A stretch of 64,000 nt of DNA from Acestrorhynchus altus (GCA_034509495.1 CM067503.1:6125619-6189618); one strand, 5' to 3'. Shown: positions 28,144 through 37,149, counted from the first letter of the stretch. The notes: generated by a model not told the origin, from the sequence alone. A program made the numbers and translations.

Positions 28144-31100
28144 GCAGGAATACGATGTGGCATGAACTGAACTGAGAGCCTGAGAACAAATTCTATAACA
28201 TTCAGTCTTAATCAATAATCACTTTCATGTCAGAACACACGGAATTATAAAATTGAACATCCAGCCTCCTGTGTCTGAATTTTATTGCCATGGACACAAA
28301 ATCCTACTGTGGGATCTGTGGCCAGACAGAGGTGGTGATGGAAGTGGAATCTAATAATAGATAAATGTCCTCTTTAGATGTTGCTTGAACATCTGATATA
28401 TTTATATATTTATTTATTTCTTTTTAAATACTAATATCAGTGCTCAAATAGAAATACAGATTTAACTGACGGCAGCAACATGACACTTCAAGTTCCAGAT
28501 TCATTTTCCAAATATGTTCACACAGCAGATCAGCAATGTCAGAGTCCGCAAAAGAAGCCGTGTAAAACCGAGTGTGTGAAACGTACCAACAAAAACTTCT
28601 GCAGGTAGGAAAAAAAAATCAGGGACGCTCCCTACCCTTATTTGTTTACGCACGAAAAATGACGGTCGGACACTTTCTGAACACACCCCGCATACAGTTG
28701 GGAGTCGGTTTAGGTTTAGTGTAAATCACTCAAAGACTCACCGTGACATTACACACTTTCCCTTCTCCTGCTTTGAGGACGATGAACTCAGCTGATGTAA
28801 AACACACACACTAAACATTCTTCTGACTGATGAACTTGTCAGGAACCTTGTCGTGGACCTTGCTGGATGTGTGCATGTGCTGCAGAACACATCACTGTTG
28901 CTGGGTGGATTTTATAAATGTTACCAACGTTCCCAGTCGGGAAAAGCTCCCGCAACGTCAAGCATGTGAAGGGTTAAAGGAGTTTACTTACATGAATGAA
29001 TGTCTTTCCTGAGGACCCAAAACTCCGAATTATCCTCAAATCTCACCAAGCAGCACTGCTTAACTACGTCTACCTGAGGAGCAGAAGCTACAGCTGTCGC
29101 TGATGTTCGGCATCAGTTACAGTAACAGACACACAGAGATTTAACACACACACACACACACTTGTTTTTATGTCATACATAGACTATACACTATAAGAAT
29201 ATAAGTATAAATATAAGTACACATTATATGTCCTATATCCTATATGTATCATACACCATATGGACAAAAGTATTAGGACACCTGCACATTAAAGACTTTC
29301 TATTGACCGAACTGCAATAACAAACATTCAACACCCTACAATAGGCCTAAAACACTACCTGCAGTGGACAGTTCTTTAAAGAACCTTTTCTGTGAGTAAC
29401 CGTTTAAACGTTTGAGGAAACTCACATAATGTTCAGGATCTACCAGTTAAGCCAAGAACCATTTTGGAACCCTATCCCTTACTTTAACCTCAGGAACCAA
29501 ACTGAAAAATTCGACCCCCTTAAATATGCCACAGGAATAACACTTTTCATTGAACTGTTCTTTAAAGAACCTTTTCTTTGAATAAGATATATGTGTGAAG
29601 AACGTTTTTCAACTTTGAAGATGTTCTTCCGATGAAAGGTTGATCCCAGCCAAGAATCTTTATTTATAGAGCATAACCTTAACTTTGACCCCAGTGAGCA
29701 TGCACTCGTGTGCATACAAAGTTCTTTCCCTTTTGAAGACCCATTATTGTAACTAAGAGATACAAGTATGAGGAACCTCAACCTAATGTTGTACCAATGA
29801 AACGTTCATCCAAGTTAAGACCCATCTAGGAATGCAAACCCTAACCCTTACCTTAGCAACCAGTATTTTTTCTCACCTAATATATAGGTTCTACCAATTA
29901 AACGTTCACCCAAGCACAGAACAATTAGGAACCTTTATTTTTAAGGGCCTAACCCCAATCCTTAGCTTAATCTCAATAAACTGTAATAAGAATACAAACA
30001 CTTGAAATGATGTCCCGTTGTTTTCAGTGGACAGTTCTTTAAAACAAAAGTTCTCTAAACAACTATTTCTGTGTGAGGAACCATCTTAAAGTTTGAAGAA
30101 GCTCATATAATGTATAGATTGTACTAGTTAAAGGTTCATCAAAGCCATGAACCATGTAGGAACCTTCATTTTTAGAAGACTAACCCTGATTTTTAGCTCA
30201 GCATCCAAAGTGTTTGAAGAAGCTCACATAATGTAAATGTGCTCCCAGAGGAAAGGTTCACCTGAGCCAAGCAACCTTCTCAAACTTTAAAGAAGCTCAC
30301 AGAACCTAAAGCAACCGATTAAAGGTTCATGCCAAGAACCATTTAGGAACCTTCATTTTTAAGGACCTAACCCCAGTGCCTAGCTCAACCGAAATAAAGT
30401 GTAATAAAAATAACAATAAGAACACTCTGAAAATGACGTCCCACTGTTTTCAGCTCAATTAAAGTTCTCTACAGAACCATTTCTATGCAAAGAACCTTCT
30501 CAAACTTTAACGAAGCTCAGATAATGTATAGGCGCTATCAATTAAAGGTTCATCTATGCCAAGAACCATTTAGGAACCTACATTTTTAAGGACGTAACCC
30601 CAGTGCCTACCTCAACCTAAATAATTAAACTGTAATAAGAATAAAAACAACAACACTGTTAAAATGACGTCCCACTGTTTTCAGTGAAACAGACGCACTC
30701 TAAAGAAGCCTTTCTGCGTGAGGAACCATCTCAAACTTTGAAGTAGCTCACAAACCTTAAAACACTGAGTTAAAGGTCCACCTAAGCCAAGAACCATTTA
30801 GGACCCTTCATTTTTAAGAGCAGTACCCCAGTCCTTAGCTTCACCTAAATAATTAAAGTGCAATAACAGTAACACTCTTCAAATGACGCACCAGTTTTCC
30901 GTGAAACCAGAAGTTCTCTGTAGAACCATTTCTGTGTGTGGAACCTTCTCAAACTTTGAAGAAGCTCACAGAACTTAAAGCAACCAATGAAAGGTTGACC
31001 AAACCCAAATGCTGAACTATATTAGAGATAAAAATCAAACAGTAACACAAAAATGGAACAGGGAAGACTCACTCTTTTGACATTGCCCAGGTACAGCAGT

Positions 31101-31524
31101 CCATCACTCCACCGAGCTAAAACATCTTCTCCCTCACTGACTACCCCCATCCTGAGGGAGAAGTGGGAGAGAGGGGCACTTTTAGAGAGTGCAGCAGGGA
31201 GCAGTGAGGGCCTGTCTGATCTAAAGGGTTAAAGTCACAGCCACAGTGTGAATGATCAGCTCTGAGGCAGGGGGCTTTGTGCTCCTCCAGCCTCTCCTTA
31301 TGCAACAGCAGCCCACAGGCCCGTCACACGCCTCCGCCGGGTGCAGGAGGGGAGTTACGGAGGTGGGGGGCAGTTAGAGGGGGGGGTCCTGGGCTACGCA
31401 TGTTCCTCTAGGCATGTATGCAGAGATGCATGAGAAGAGGAGCAGAGACTTTACCTGTGAAGTCGGGCTCCTCTCTGCTGGGGTCAGCACAGAGACTGCT
31501 GCTCGCGCTGCTCGAGCTGGACAT
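12703..31524 (-). CDS. phf1: phf1, PHD finger protein 1 (Polycomb-like PRC2 accessory factor), complete, 15 coding exons
   Basis: PHF1 binds H3K36me3 through a Tudor domain and recruits or stimulates PRC2 (EZH2/SUZ12/EED) in the nucleus. The spliced frame is 1572 nt (523 aa plus stop) from ATG 31524, or 503 aa from ATG 31150; human PHF1 is 567 aa. Domains in 523-aa numbering: Tudor about 25-75 with all four aromatic cage residues at PHF1 spacing (W34, Y40, F58, F64), PHD1 from C82, PHD2 from C175 (CYCYC), extended winged-helix region about 235-300 (motifs AHLVLYHLS, KYFDFD, ENWDSLLLG), basic linker, and a C-terminal chromo-like tail at about 497-523 (LARRITPDGKVQYLVEWG). The ENWDSLLLG and KRMF..HPS motifs and the YHLSLCCK segment point to PHF1 and not MTF2 or PHF19. 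Exons: 31455-31524, 31073-31140 (or 31151), 28992-29073, 27992-28078, 26004-26098, 23226-23374, 21425-21520, 21273-21341, 21036-21159, 20705-20772, 20233-20364, 18383-18461, 15079-15194, 14572-14655, 12703-12955. No frameshift or internal stop was found. No clear poly(A) signal was identified below 12703. Confidence 0.95.
13433..13645 (+). mobile_element. Dispersed teleost repeat (atatagcgctttgtca type)
   Basis: Contains ttatttatatagcgctttgt, agctttacagaaatctgg and gaggaaccaaggctcaagag, a common teleost interspersed repeat. The TCAA repeat at its start may be its target end. It lies in phf1 intron 14; the plus-strand open frame across it is not a gene. Confidence 0.75.
14040..14200. mobile_element. 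Unclassified interspersed repeat, copy 1 (family G)
   Basis: Contains gcttcaccaaagttgcatag, agcatgctgagcct and agtggagcatca, all found again near 61085-61195; the last also recurs near 24455. It lies in phf1 intron 14. Confidence 0.6.
14572..14655 (-). CDS. phf1: phf1 coding exon 14
   Basis: Encodes SPPKRMFAVYHPSYNGSQGL followed by SRTLHHY, corresponding to the PHF1-specific SPIRMF..HPS motif. The acceptor is tgtgtgaacag and the donor CTACAG|gtctgt, phase 2. Confidence 0.88.
14805..14995. mobile_element. Palindromic element, family D
   Basis: The left half (tcctggttctggagtgccac) and right half (gtggaactccaggaccagca) are inverted relatives. Other copies or halves lie at 6232-6320, 25355-25475, 36511-36660 and 63930-64000. 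It lies in phf1 intron 13. Confidence 0.65.
15079..15194 (-). CDS. phf1: phf1 coding exon 13
   Basis: Encodes 38 residues beginning PCPPGVTANPIDLVPCCHGY and ending KSEEDLSL. The acceptor is tcctctccag and the donor TTGGG|gttagt, phase 2. It lies in the poorly conserved linker; the phase fits both neighbours. Confidence 0.83.
15420..15605. mobile_element. Dispersed repeat remnant ending in ggctgatcggtgta
   Basis: Contains catctttggtaggtaatgac and gttattcacttcacctctca and ends attgtggctgatcggtgta, a recurrent fish repeat; the middle is deleted. It lies in phf1 intron 12. Confidence 0.55.
18383..18461 (-). CDS. phf1: phf1 coding exon 12 (basic linker)
   Basis: Encodes PLSLPCQRRTVGPEPRKSKR followed by RIVETQ, a basic linker like the Arg-rich region of PHF1. 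The acceptor is ggtccacag and the donor GACACAG|gtcagt, phase 0. The call rests on frame continuity and splice sites more than on residue conservation. Confidence 0.85.
19399..19431. repeat. TA microsatellite
   Basis: About 16 TA units in phf1 intron 11. Confidence 0.95.
20233..20364 (-). CDS. phf1: phf1 coding exon 11
   Basis: Encodes FVSGKEIKKKKCLFGLQVRA followed by a Pro/Ser-rich stretch to ITHRR. The first part is the conserved basic segment after the winged helix. The acceptor is ctgttaag and the donor GCAGAAG|gtcagc, phase 2. Confidence 0.94.
20705..20772 (-). CDS. phf1: phf1 coding exon 10
   Basis: Encodes LSDTPKQDRCNNLLNALNSH and KD, the continuation of the extended-homology region. 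The acceptor is ccatccctcag and the donor GACAG|gtgaga, phase 2. Confidence 0.94.
21036..21159 (-). CDS. phf1: phf1 coding exon 9 (extended homology, winged-helix region)
   Basis: Encodes 41 residues beginning VDLAHLVLYHLSLCCKRKYF and ending ENWDSLLLGT, nearly identical to the PHF1 extended-homology domain that in the Polycomb-like family binds unmethylated CpG DNA. The acceptor is catccatccag and the donor GGCACG|gtacga, phase 0. Confidence 0.96.
21273..21341 (-). CDS. phf1: phf1 coding exon 8 (end of PHD2)
   Basis: Encodes FYQFQCSVCTNGPETIQRLP and MTW, with the last PHD2 cysteine pair. The acceptor is ccctttaag and the donor ACCTG|gtaaga, phase 2. Confidence 0.95.
21425..21520 (-). CDS. 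phf1: phf1 coding exon 7 (PHD2 core)
   Basis: Encodes WNLKMLQCGSCGQWFHEACT followed by QCLTKPLLYGD. The Cys/His zinc ligands are intact. The acceptor is cttttattag and the donor GACAG|gtgagg, phase 2. Confidence 0.96.
21590..22245 (-). mobile_element. MITE family A, minus-oriented copy
   Basis: Reads on the minus strand from agacaaaagtattgggacac (about 22215-22235) to tatagtgtata (about 21590). It lies in phf1 intron 6, and its 5' end forms part of the inverted duplication with 22648-22868. Confidence 0.8.
22085..22868. repeat. Large inverted duplication (about 220-bp arms)
   Basis: 22085-22308 and 22648-22868 are reverse complements with few differences; the spacer is about 340 bases. The arms include the start of a family A MITE and about 70 bases of non-element flank containing ttgcagacgcacacagaag, so the event copied flanking DNA as well. 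Confidence 0.85.
23226..23374 (-). CDS. phf1: phf1 coding exon 6 (inter-PHD linker and start of PHD2)
   Basis: Begins RGGALKRGRFARLMQLMKLR and ends QQQCYCYCAGPG, matching the Polycomb-like linker and PHD2 start. The acceptor is tttcatcctag and the donor GGAGA|gtgagt, phase 2. Confidence 0.95.
24112..24520. mobile_element. Unclassified interspersed repeat, copy 2 (family G)
   Basis: Contains gacaagctgagagata and cagtggagcatcac, as in the copy at 60945-61215, plus aaggcaataatt. It lies in phf1 intron 5. Confidence 0.55.
25072..25347. mobile_element. MITE family B copy
   Basis: Bounded by tagggtcgggc and atatcacccggccctac, with the internal tgtttatatcctgatatcaa phrase. It is followed directly by half of a family D element (25355-25475). 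Confidence 0.75.
26004..26098 (-). CDS. phf1: phf1 coding exon 5 (PHD1, second half)
   Basis: Encodes YHPQCHTPNIDPEVDSNSWI followed by CRQCVFAVATK, completing the PHD1 C4HC3 ligands. The acceptor is ttgttgcag. The donor AAG|gttgga is a weak match to consensus but is the only one that joins the next exon in frame (ATK then RGGALK). Confidence 0.92.
26700..27006. mobile_element. MITE family B copy, 5' end lost
   Basis: Shares gaggaggagctgagagcagg and ends catatcaccgagcccta; the left terminal repeat is missing. It lies in phf1 intron 4. Confidence 0.75.
27376..27551 (+). mobile_element. tRNA-derived SINE head plus TG microsatellite
   Basis: The head gtggtggctcagtggttaca is A-box-like and is followed by a degenerate B box near gatttgataccca, then gagcaaggcctttaac. 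A TG run (27505-27551) replaces the tail. It lies in phf1 intron 4. Confidence 0.65.
27992..28078 (-). CDS. phf1: phf1 coding exon 4 (PHD1, first half)
   Basis: Encodes SASGEEVCCVCDGPPLKEPL followed by INCLKCRH, the first zinc ligands of PHD1. The acceptor is cttcatcag; a second in-frame AG six bases inside would remove two residues. The donor is CCACG|gtaagc, phase 1. A GA microsatellite lies directly upstream of the acceptor (28083-28140 on the plus strand), so the intron tract is CT-rich. Confidence 0.93.
28083..28140. repeat. GA microsatellite beside phf1 exon 4 acceptor
   Basis: Starts five bases from the exon 4 acceptor; on the coding strand it is a CT tract and probably serves as the polypyrimidine tract. 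Confidence 0.9.
28992..29073 (-). CDS. phf1: phf1 coding exon 3 (Tudor, second half)
   Basis: Encodes VDVVKQCCLVRFEDNSEFWV followed by LRKDIHS. It carries the two Phe cage residues. The acceptor is ctcctcag and the donor TCAT|gtaagt, phase 1. The family motif VLWKDI reads VLRKDI here. Confidence 0.93.
29340..31030. repeat. Diverged tandem array, about 200-bp unit, in phf1 intron 2
   Basis: Units share aggaaccttctcaaactttg, aagaagctcaca, aattaaaggttcatc, gccaagaaccatttaggaac and aatgacgtcccactgttttc. About seven to eight copies of roughly 170-235 bases run head to tail and fill most of the 2-kb intron. No open frame is preserved across units. Confidence 0.85.
31073..31151 (-). CDS. phf1: phf1 coding exon 2 (Tudor, first half)
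   Basis: Encodes EGEDVLARWSDGLLYLGNVK, the first Tudor strands with cage residues W and Y. The donor is AAAAGA|gtgagt, phase 0. Two acceptors are possible: ccctcag with exon start 31151, which leaves an in-exon ATG at 31150, or gggggtag with exon start 31140, which continues the exon 1 frame. Confidence 0.9.
31455..31524 (-). CDS. phf1: phf1 coding exon 1 (N-terminus)
   Basis: ATG at 31524 opens a 23-codon serine-rich start (MSSSSSASSSLCADPSREEP) followed by DFT and a donor CACAG|gtaaag at 31455, phase 1. It joins in frame only to the inner acceptor of exon 2 (exon start 31140). With the outer acceptor the frame stops after three further codons and the exon would be 5' leader carrying an upstream ORF. 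No homology supports the residues themselves; the donor and GC-rich context do. Confidence 0.65.
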
Positions 31525-31617
31525 GGAAATATGTCCGACCTCCGGCTGCTTTGCTTCGCTTTTCTTCTTCTTTTTTCGCGTCTCGGTTGCTTTCGGAGTG
31601 TGTGTGTGTGCGTGTGA

Positions 31618-31650
<33 letters not shown>

Positions 31651-31800
31651 TGCGCGCGCGCGTGGAAGGCGAGGGAGCGCGCGTGCCTGTATGCGCGCGC
31701 GCGTGTCAGAGCGGTCAGTCCGTCAAGTCGTCAGCGCTCAGTCTGTCTGTCTGTCTGTCTGTCTCGCGCCACGCCGCTCCGTCATGTTCTCATCTCTCCT
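31525..31800 (-). promoter_or_regulatory. phf1: Putative phf1 promoter and 5' leader
   Basis: This is the sequence just upstream of the phf1 start. It is GC- and CpG-bearing (several gcgcgc runs around 31650-31700) and holds GT, GA and GTCT microsatellites at 31600-31650 and 31741-31763. No TATA box is evident on the minus strand. The start site cannot be placed from sequence alone. Confidence 0.45.
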
Positions 31801-32099
31801 CTGTTTCCCCCTCCTCCTCCTCCTGTTCTCTCCTCTCCTTCTCTCCCCCAGTCCCCCTTTCCTCTCCTCTCCTCCTCCTGTTCTCCCCTGCCCTCCTGCT
31901 CCTCTCCTCTCCCCCTTTCCTCTCCTCTCCTCCTGTTCTCCCCTCTCCTTCTCTCCCCCTATCCCCCTTTCCTGTCCTTCTCTCCCCCCTATCCCCCTTT
32001 CCTCTCCTTCTCCTCCTCTCCTCTTCTCTCCTCCTGCGGTGTTAAAATGTGTCTGTCAGGGAGGCTCGAGTCGACAGAGACGCCATCATCACCATCATC

Positions 32100-32136
<37 letters not shown>

Positions 32137-32265
32137 ACTTGTTGTGACGCAGACATAAAACACAGAGCTGTGTAGAGGGAGGGAGGGAGGGAGGGAGGGA
32201 GAGATAAGGCGGGTTGCTCCGGCTGCTGAGGAGGGGTGTGTGTGTGTGTGTGTGTGTGTACATCT
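31600..32265. repeat. Simple-repeat mosaic upstream of phf1
   Basis: In order: GT repeat and GA run (about 31600-31650), GTCT repeat (31741-31763), about 240 bases of CT-rich polypyrimidine on the plus strand (31797-32036), CATCAT and CT repeats (32085-32135), GGGA repeat (32175-32200) and GT repeat (32234-32260). Several long open frames here are made only of repeat translations. Confidence 0.9.
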
Positions 32266-32721
32266 GTAAGCGCACAATAACCGACAGGCAGCCCGTGTTG
32301 ACGCACCGCCGTGCGCGCGCGCCACAGGGCTGCTGAGAGCGCGAGCTGAAGTTTGGTCTGTCTGTGGGATAAATCACTGACCAGAGAGGCAAAACTTTCC
32401 AACCGCCTCCCTCCCCACTCTCACACACTTCTACACTCTCCCTCACACACACACACACACACACCAGCCCAAAGTGCTGCCCTAGGAGCCTCACATCCTT
32501 TAAAGTCCTTCATTATTCACTCAATTGATCATTTCCACACTCTGCAGGACATCCTCCAGACTGGCCAACTGTTCAGCTTCCCAAAACCTGTTTATTATGA
32601 CTCCTCTTCGTATGTTATATCGGAATATATCTACTGTATTGGAAACTGTCAGCTGTTTCCTGCGAATTCATCTCACAGGCCCATTAAAAATGTTAAGTAG
32701 GTAGTAAACAATGCACAGTAT

Positions 32722-32968
32722 GCAGCCGTGGCCTGGGGGTTAGTGAGCCTTGTGACTGGACGGTTGCCGGTTTGATTCCCTGAACTGGCAGGGCACGAGA
32801 GAAGTGGCTCTGAGCAAGGCATTTTACTACCCAGCTGCTCCCTGGGTGGTGTGGATAGGGCCGCACAACGCTCCGGGGGTGAGTGCTCACTGCCAACTGG
32901 TGTGTGACTTCACTAGTGTGTGTGTGTGAATGGGTTAAATATGGACAAATTCCCCAGTGTGCCATTGG
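32722..32968 (+). mobile_element. tRNA-derived SINE
   Basis: The head cagccgtggcctgggggtta and B-box-like gccggtttgattccc are followed by gagcaaggcattttac, ccagctgctccctggg, ctccgggggtgagtgctcac and gaatgggttaaat, the body of a common fish tRNA-SINE. Confidence 0.8.
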
Positions 32969-33149
32969 TTTAAGTTTTTAGAGTAGCCCAGGGTTTCTTC
33001 CATCAGTGGGACATGAAGCATCCTCTAGTGATCCCCCAGCGCATCCTTAGGGGGAGACAGTAGTCCGTACGGAGCACTTGAAACAATGAAAGACTGAAAA
33101 CAATTATTTAGTATAAGTGAAAATCGCTTCCCGCTCTGTCCCGCTCTCA

Positions 33150-33800
33150 GTGGCTACTTTTGGGTAGTGTACCTCTTGGTGAGAGATCGTTGACTGCTAG
33201 ACACGCCTCTACGACACACCCAAAGACATTTGCCCCTCTTGACAGACTTTGAGAGGTGGTTGGTGTGACTAATTACCCACCATGTAGGAAGTTCTGACAT
33301 CGCCTTCATTTGCAGTGGTGTGGTGAACACGAAAGCTGGATCGCTACAGACTGGAACTGTGCCGTCTTTTGTGATGAATCAAGGTTCTGTTTGGGATCTG
33401 ACAACCGTTGGGTTTAAGTATGGAGGCCTCGTGTTTAGCTATAGAACGACATACTGGCCCAACTGCTGGTGTGATGATATTGGGAGTCATTGCCATAGAC
33501 AGTCGGTCTCCCCTAGTAATGATATAAGGGACATCCTGTGGCCATGTGATGCTTCTCCAATTGTCATTTTTCAGTATTACAACGCTTGCCTACACAGCAA
33601 GGGTTTCCCAGGACTGTTGCCAGATTGCAATACTTCCTTGGCCTGGCCGCTCACCAGATGACCAGGGATGCCAGTTTTGGAAACCCATGAGTGTGCAGGA
33701 TCTACAGGCCCAGCCGCAACATCTGTAAGCAAATGTGCCACAGGATGCCTTTTGGAATCTGTATGCCTCCATATATAACCCATATCTCATCTTGACAATC
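33150..33800 (+). pseudogene. Tc1/mariner transposase relic
   Basis: Conceptual fragments read FCDESRFCLGSDNRW, then in other frames ARVSQDCCQIA and LPWPGRSPD, resembling the DDE transposase motifs DESRF, DNAR.HTA and PARSPDLSPIE. Frameshifts and stops are frequent and the catalytic regions are broken; it is inactive. Confidence 0.8.
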
Positions 33801-35289
33801 TGTGTATATAGGCGATAGTCTATTATACAATAACAAATATATTATAAACAAATATGCTATAAATCAAATATATTATTAATATTAATCATTAGCATATTAG
33901 CGTGAATTAATCTCAGGCCAATTCAAACTCATATTGTGATTGGTATGAAGTAGTCGTGTGTGTGTGTATGTATCTATGCAGTATATATAGTTTAGCTTAC
34001 AATTATGAACGTTGTGCATACTGACATATATCTAAATGCATTTACTGCTCCTTATTAGAAGGAATTCATCAAACAGGGCCATTAAAATGGACCTTAATGA
34101 GGTCAGTTTAAAGTAGTAATGAACAAAGTTCAGTATCTATAAAGTGCATTTAGTATATAATACTATATACAGCTTAGTGTCATAATAACATGCAATATAT
34201 TTAGAAATGTTAGTTTTAAAATCCCACTATAGAGTCGTAATCTCTCAGGCCGGTTAAACCCCATTGTACGATGGTCAGTATAAAGCAATGCTAAACAGAA
34301 TTCAGTATCTAAATAATGCATATATCATATTGAACTACGCACAGCTTAGTATACAATGGTACACCATGCAGTCAGTTGAGTGATGGTCCTTATAAACATG
34401 ACAAACTCCTTGAGAAATTCAAATGATCCTATTTATGTTGCCCCCAATGCTAATTTATGGAAATTCATGGATCTAGTTAATACTGCCACAATATATATAG
34501 TCCCAGCTTAAACAGGCTGTCAGAGCCGTGCAGATAGATGGGTTTGAGTGCTTTATTGCATCCAACAATCAAAGCCTTCCACCATTTCAAAGCTTTAAAT
34601 ACGTGGTAAAGCACACACTATTGTTTTGCAGTTCTGCTATTCATGTTGTGTTCAAAATGGCCTCTGGCAGGTCTTTGGAAAGCAGAAGTGTCAGTTCCTT
34701 GATAGCACACCAGAGGGCAAGCATAGTACACTTGCTCAAAAGGGAAGACAGGAAGGAAAGAATTTCACCTTGCATACATTACCCCCGTCGATCTGGCAGC
34801 TTTACTGTTGCATCACGTTCTGTCACTCTATGCTGGTAATCTGGGAAAGACTCGCTCAGAGCTGCATGACCTCCAGTTTGGATAACCCGTAGATTACCTG
34901 TGGTTAATAGGGGCGACCAGGTGTTTTGTCTCAGCAGGCCAAAATGCAAAATGTGGTGGACTGGGGGGTCAATGTAAAAAGATTTTTATACTAAGCCATT
35001 TTTGGAGCATTTCTATTGGTCCAGAAAATTCAGATTTGGCAATGTGGACATTGAATAGTAGCAAATACAGAGGTCAGATGTTTTTGTGCGACAGCAGCAG
35101 TTGAGAAAAGTAATGCAACTTAATATTGCATAGATAAGAATTGAATAAATATGTTATAAAGTGTTAAAAAATATATCATTTCTTTTTATTTTTCAGTCAG
35201 TGGGCGAGAAGGGTGTTAGTTTAACTTTATCTGCCAGGACAAACATAATGTTCTCACATTAGTACAAATGCAGTTCACTACGAGACTTA

Positions 35290-35370
35290 CACCATATAGA
35301 CAAAAAGTATAGGGATGCCTGGGGTACCTTCTTATGAAATCACGGATGTTAAAAATGAGCTTATTCTGTT

Positions 35371-35418
<48 letters not shown>

Positions 35419-35822
35419 TGGAGTCTCTATTGTCCAGGGAAGGCTTTCTACTGCTTTGGAGCATTGCTGTGAGAATAGTGACAAGATCAGAATGTTGGAT
35501 GAACACCACCCCACCTCATCCCAAACTCTCTAAATCATCCCAAAATTATTGGATGGAGCACCATCATTCCAGAGAAGACAGTTCCACTGCTCCACAGCTC
35601 AACTGGGGGCTTTATACCCCTCTAGCCCACACCTGGCATTAGTCACGGTGCCAAAATGTTCATGTCTATTTGATCCAGAGAGTCCTATTCTATTGGCAGT
35701 ACTTCTCTGGAGGCACTAAACAAGCTGTAGGTGTACATTTGCATATCTGGATCGGCAATGGGTGCAACTTAAAGTGGCTGAATGCAATTATTAGAAAGGG
35801 TGTCCACAAACATTTGCATGTG
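35290..35822 (+). mobile_element. MITE family A copy with internal GTT microsatellite
   Basis: Runs from accatatagacaaaaagtat to gtgtccacaaacatttgcat. A GTT run (35373-35417) sits inside it. Internal phrases include tggagcaccatcattccaga and ctctagcccacacctggcat. Confidence 0.88.
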
Positions 35823-36510
35823 CATTCTACATTTATTTTAGCAGCATTCCAGATACATAGGTACGAGAATGTAACATCAGAAGTCTTGTTTAAGGACTGT
35901 TACTAAGGTAGTGTGGGCTCCTCTGTGCTACATCGACAGACTTGCATTGTATAAAGTCAGCGTTAACAGACCTGTCAACCATTATAAAGCAAAATAATAA
36001 ATGACTATAAATGACCTCATGCTGTTAGAGTCCCGTTAATTTTTGGACTCCAGACCTTGAATGGTTGTGGCATCAGCAGGGATTGAACTTTCTCATTATG
36101 TATTTCGGTGTAGAGACGTGATGCATATATCTCTGTCTCAAACTCTGCGGAGGCTTATTTTTCAAGCCAGACAATTTTTGCCTATTTTAAATTGCTTTTG
36201 ATGCTCTTGAACCCATAATATTGAAATATTTAAAATAATCAGTGGCCTGACTGGCATAAAATCAAATTGACTGAAGCGTCTTGTCAACATGCACTTATGT
36301 TTGCAGCTGTAGAATTATGGCTCAGTATTTAAGCTGAACAGGCTCATTTATTCGGTTGTATTTTGTGGTTGGGCCAATAATGGCCTTATGAATAACTATG
36401 AAAAACAGTCAAGAGCACTGCAAGCAATACATTCTTTATTAGCTCATGATTAGAGCAGCAAAAACTACTGAAGGTTTAGTCTGTCCCTGTAACACCCATC
36501 CATACACACC

Positions 36511-36660
36511 CAGTGGTTCTCAACCCTGGTCCTGGGGACCTCCTGCCCTGCACATTGGAGTGTTTTCCCTGCTCCCAACACACCTGATCCAGTCAATAAG
36601 CTAATTAACAAGCATGTCCTGCACTGAATCGATAAAGGCTGGTGTGAGGATTTATCATAA
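36511..36660. mobile_element. Palindromic element, family D
   Basis: Starts ggttctcaaccctggtcctg, with ttttccctgctcccaacaca; the right half is degenerate (aaaggctggtgtgagg). Confidence 0.65.
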
Positions 36661-37116
36661 CTAACTGACATACCCTAAGGAAGGCTAGACTGGAAAGTCA
36701 TGGATATTTAGATCAGAAGGAGCCCAACATAATCCTGTTTCACTGCTGTACCATGAAGAGCTGTACCACCACAGTGGCCTCTAGAAATCTGTGGTTATTG
36801 CGGTGTTGGCATGGACGTTCCTGTAGATCTGTGAGGCAGGAGTTGAGGGCTGTATGTTGTCATTATGCATTGGTTTCTTTGTTCATATTCAAAGTGTGCT
36901 TCCATATTTGTCGCAGGTTTACTGTGATCCTACCGATTGATCCAAAATAATCACCTCAAGAAGATCTGCAGTCCAATGAGCTCATAATCAGCAGTCAATT
37001 GATATACTTCACCTACACTGAGAGACTGACACATGGAAAAAAGAGTGCAACCATTACATGGTTTACTGCCTTCTTATTAGCGTTTCTCTTCTAGCCCCGC
37101 CCCCTGTGCTGTGACT

Positions 37117-37118
37117 GG

Positions 37119-37149
<31 letters not shown>
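37117..37149. repeat. GT then TA microsatellite
   Basis: A short GT run followed by a TA run. Confidence 0.9.

Noticed and set aside
31551..32494. Several long open frames near the phf1 start
   Set aside because: All are translations of CT, GT and CCTCT repeats and give repetitive Ser/Pro/Leu or Arg/Glu proteins.
27376..32968. tRNA-like heads considered as tRNA genes
   Set aside because: Boxes A and B are degenerate, no cloverleaf can be closed, and the flanks are SINE bodies.
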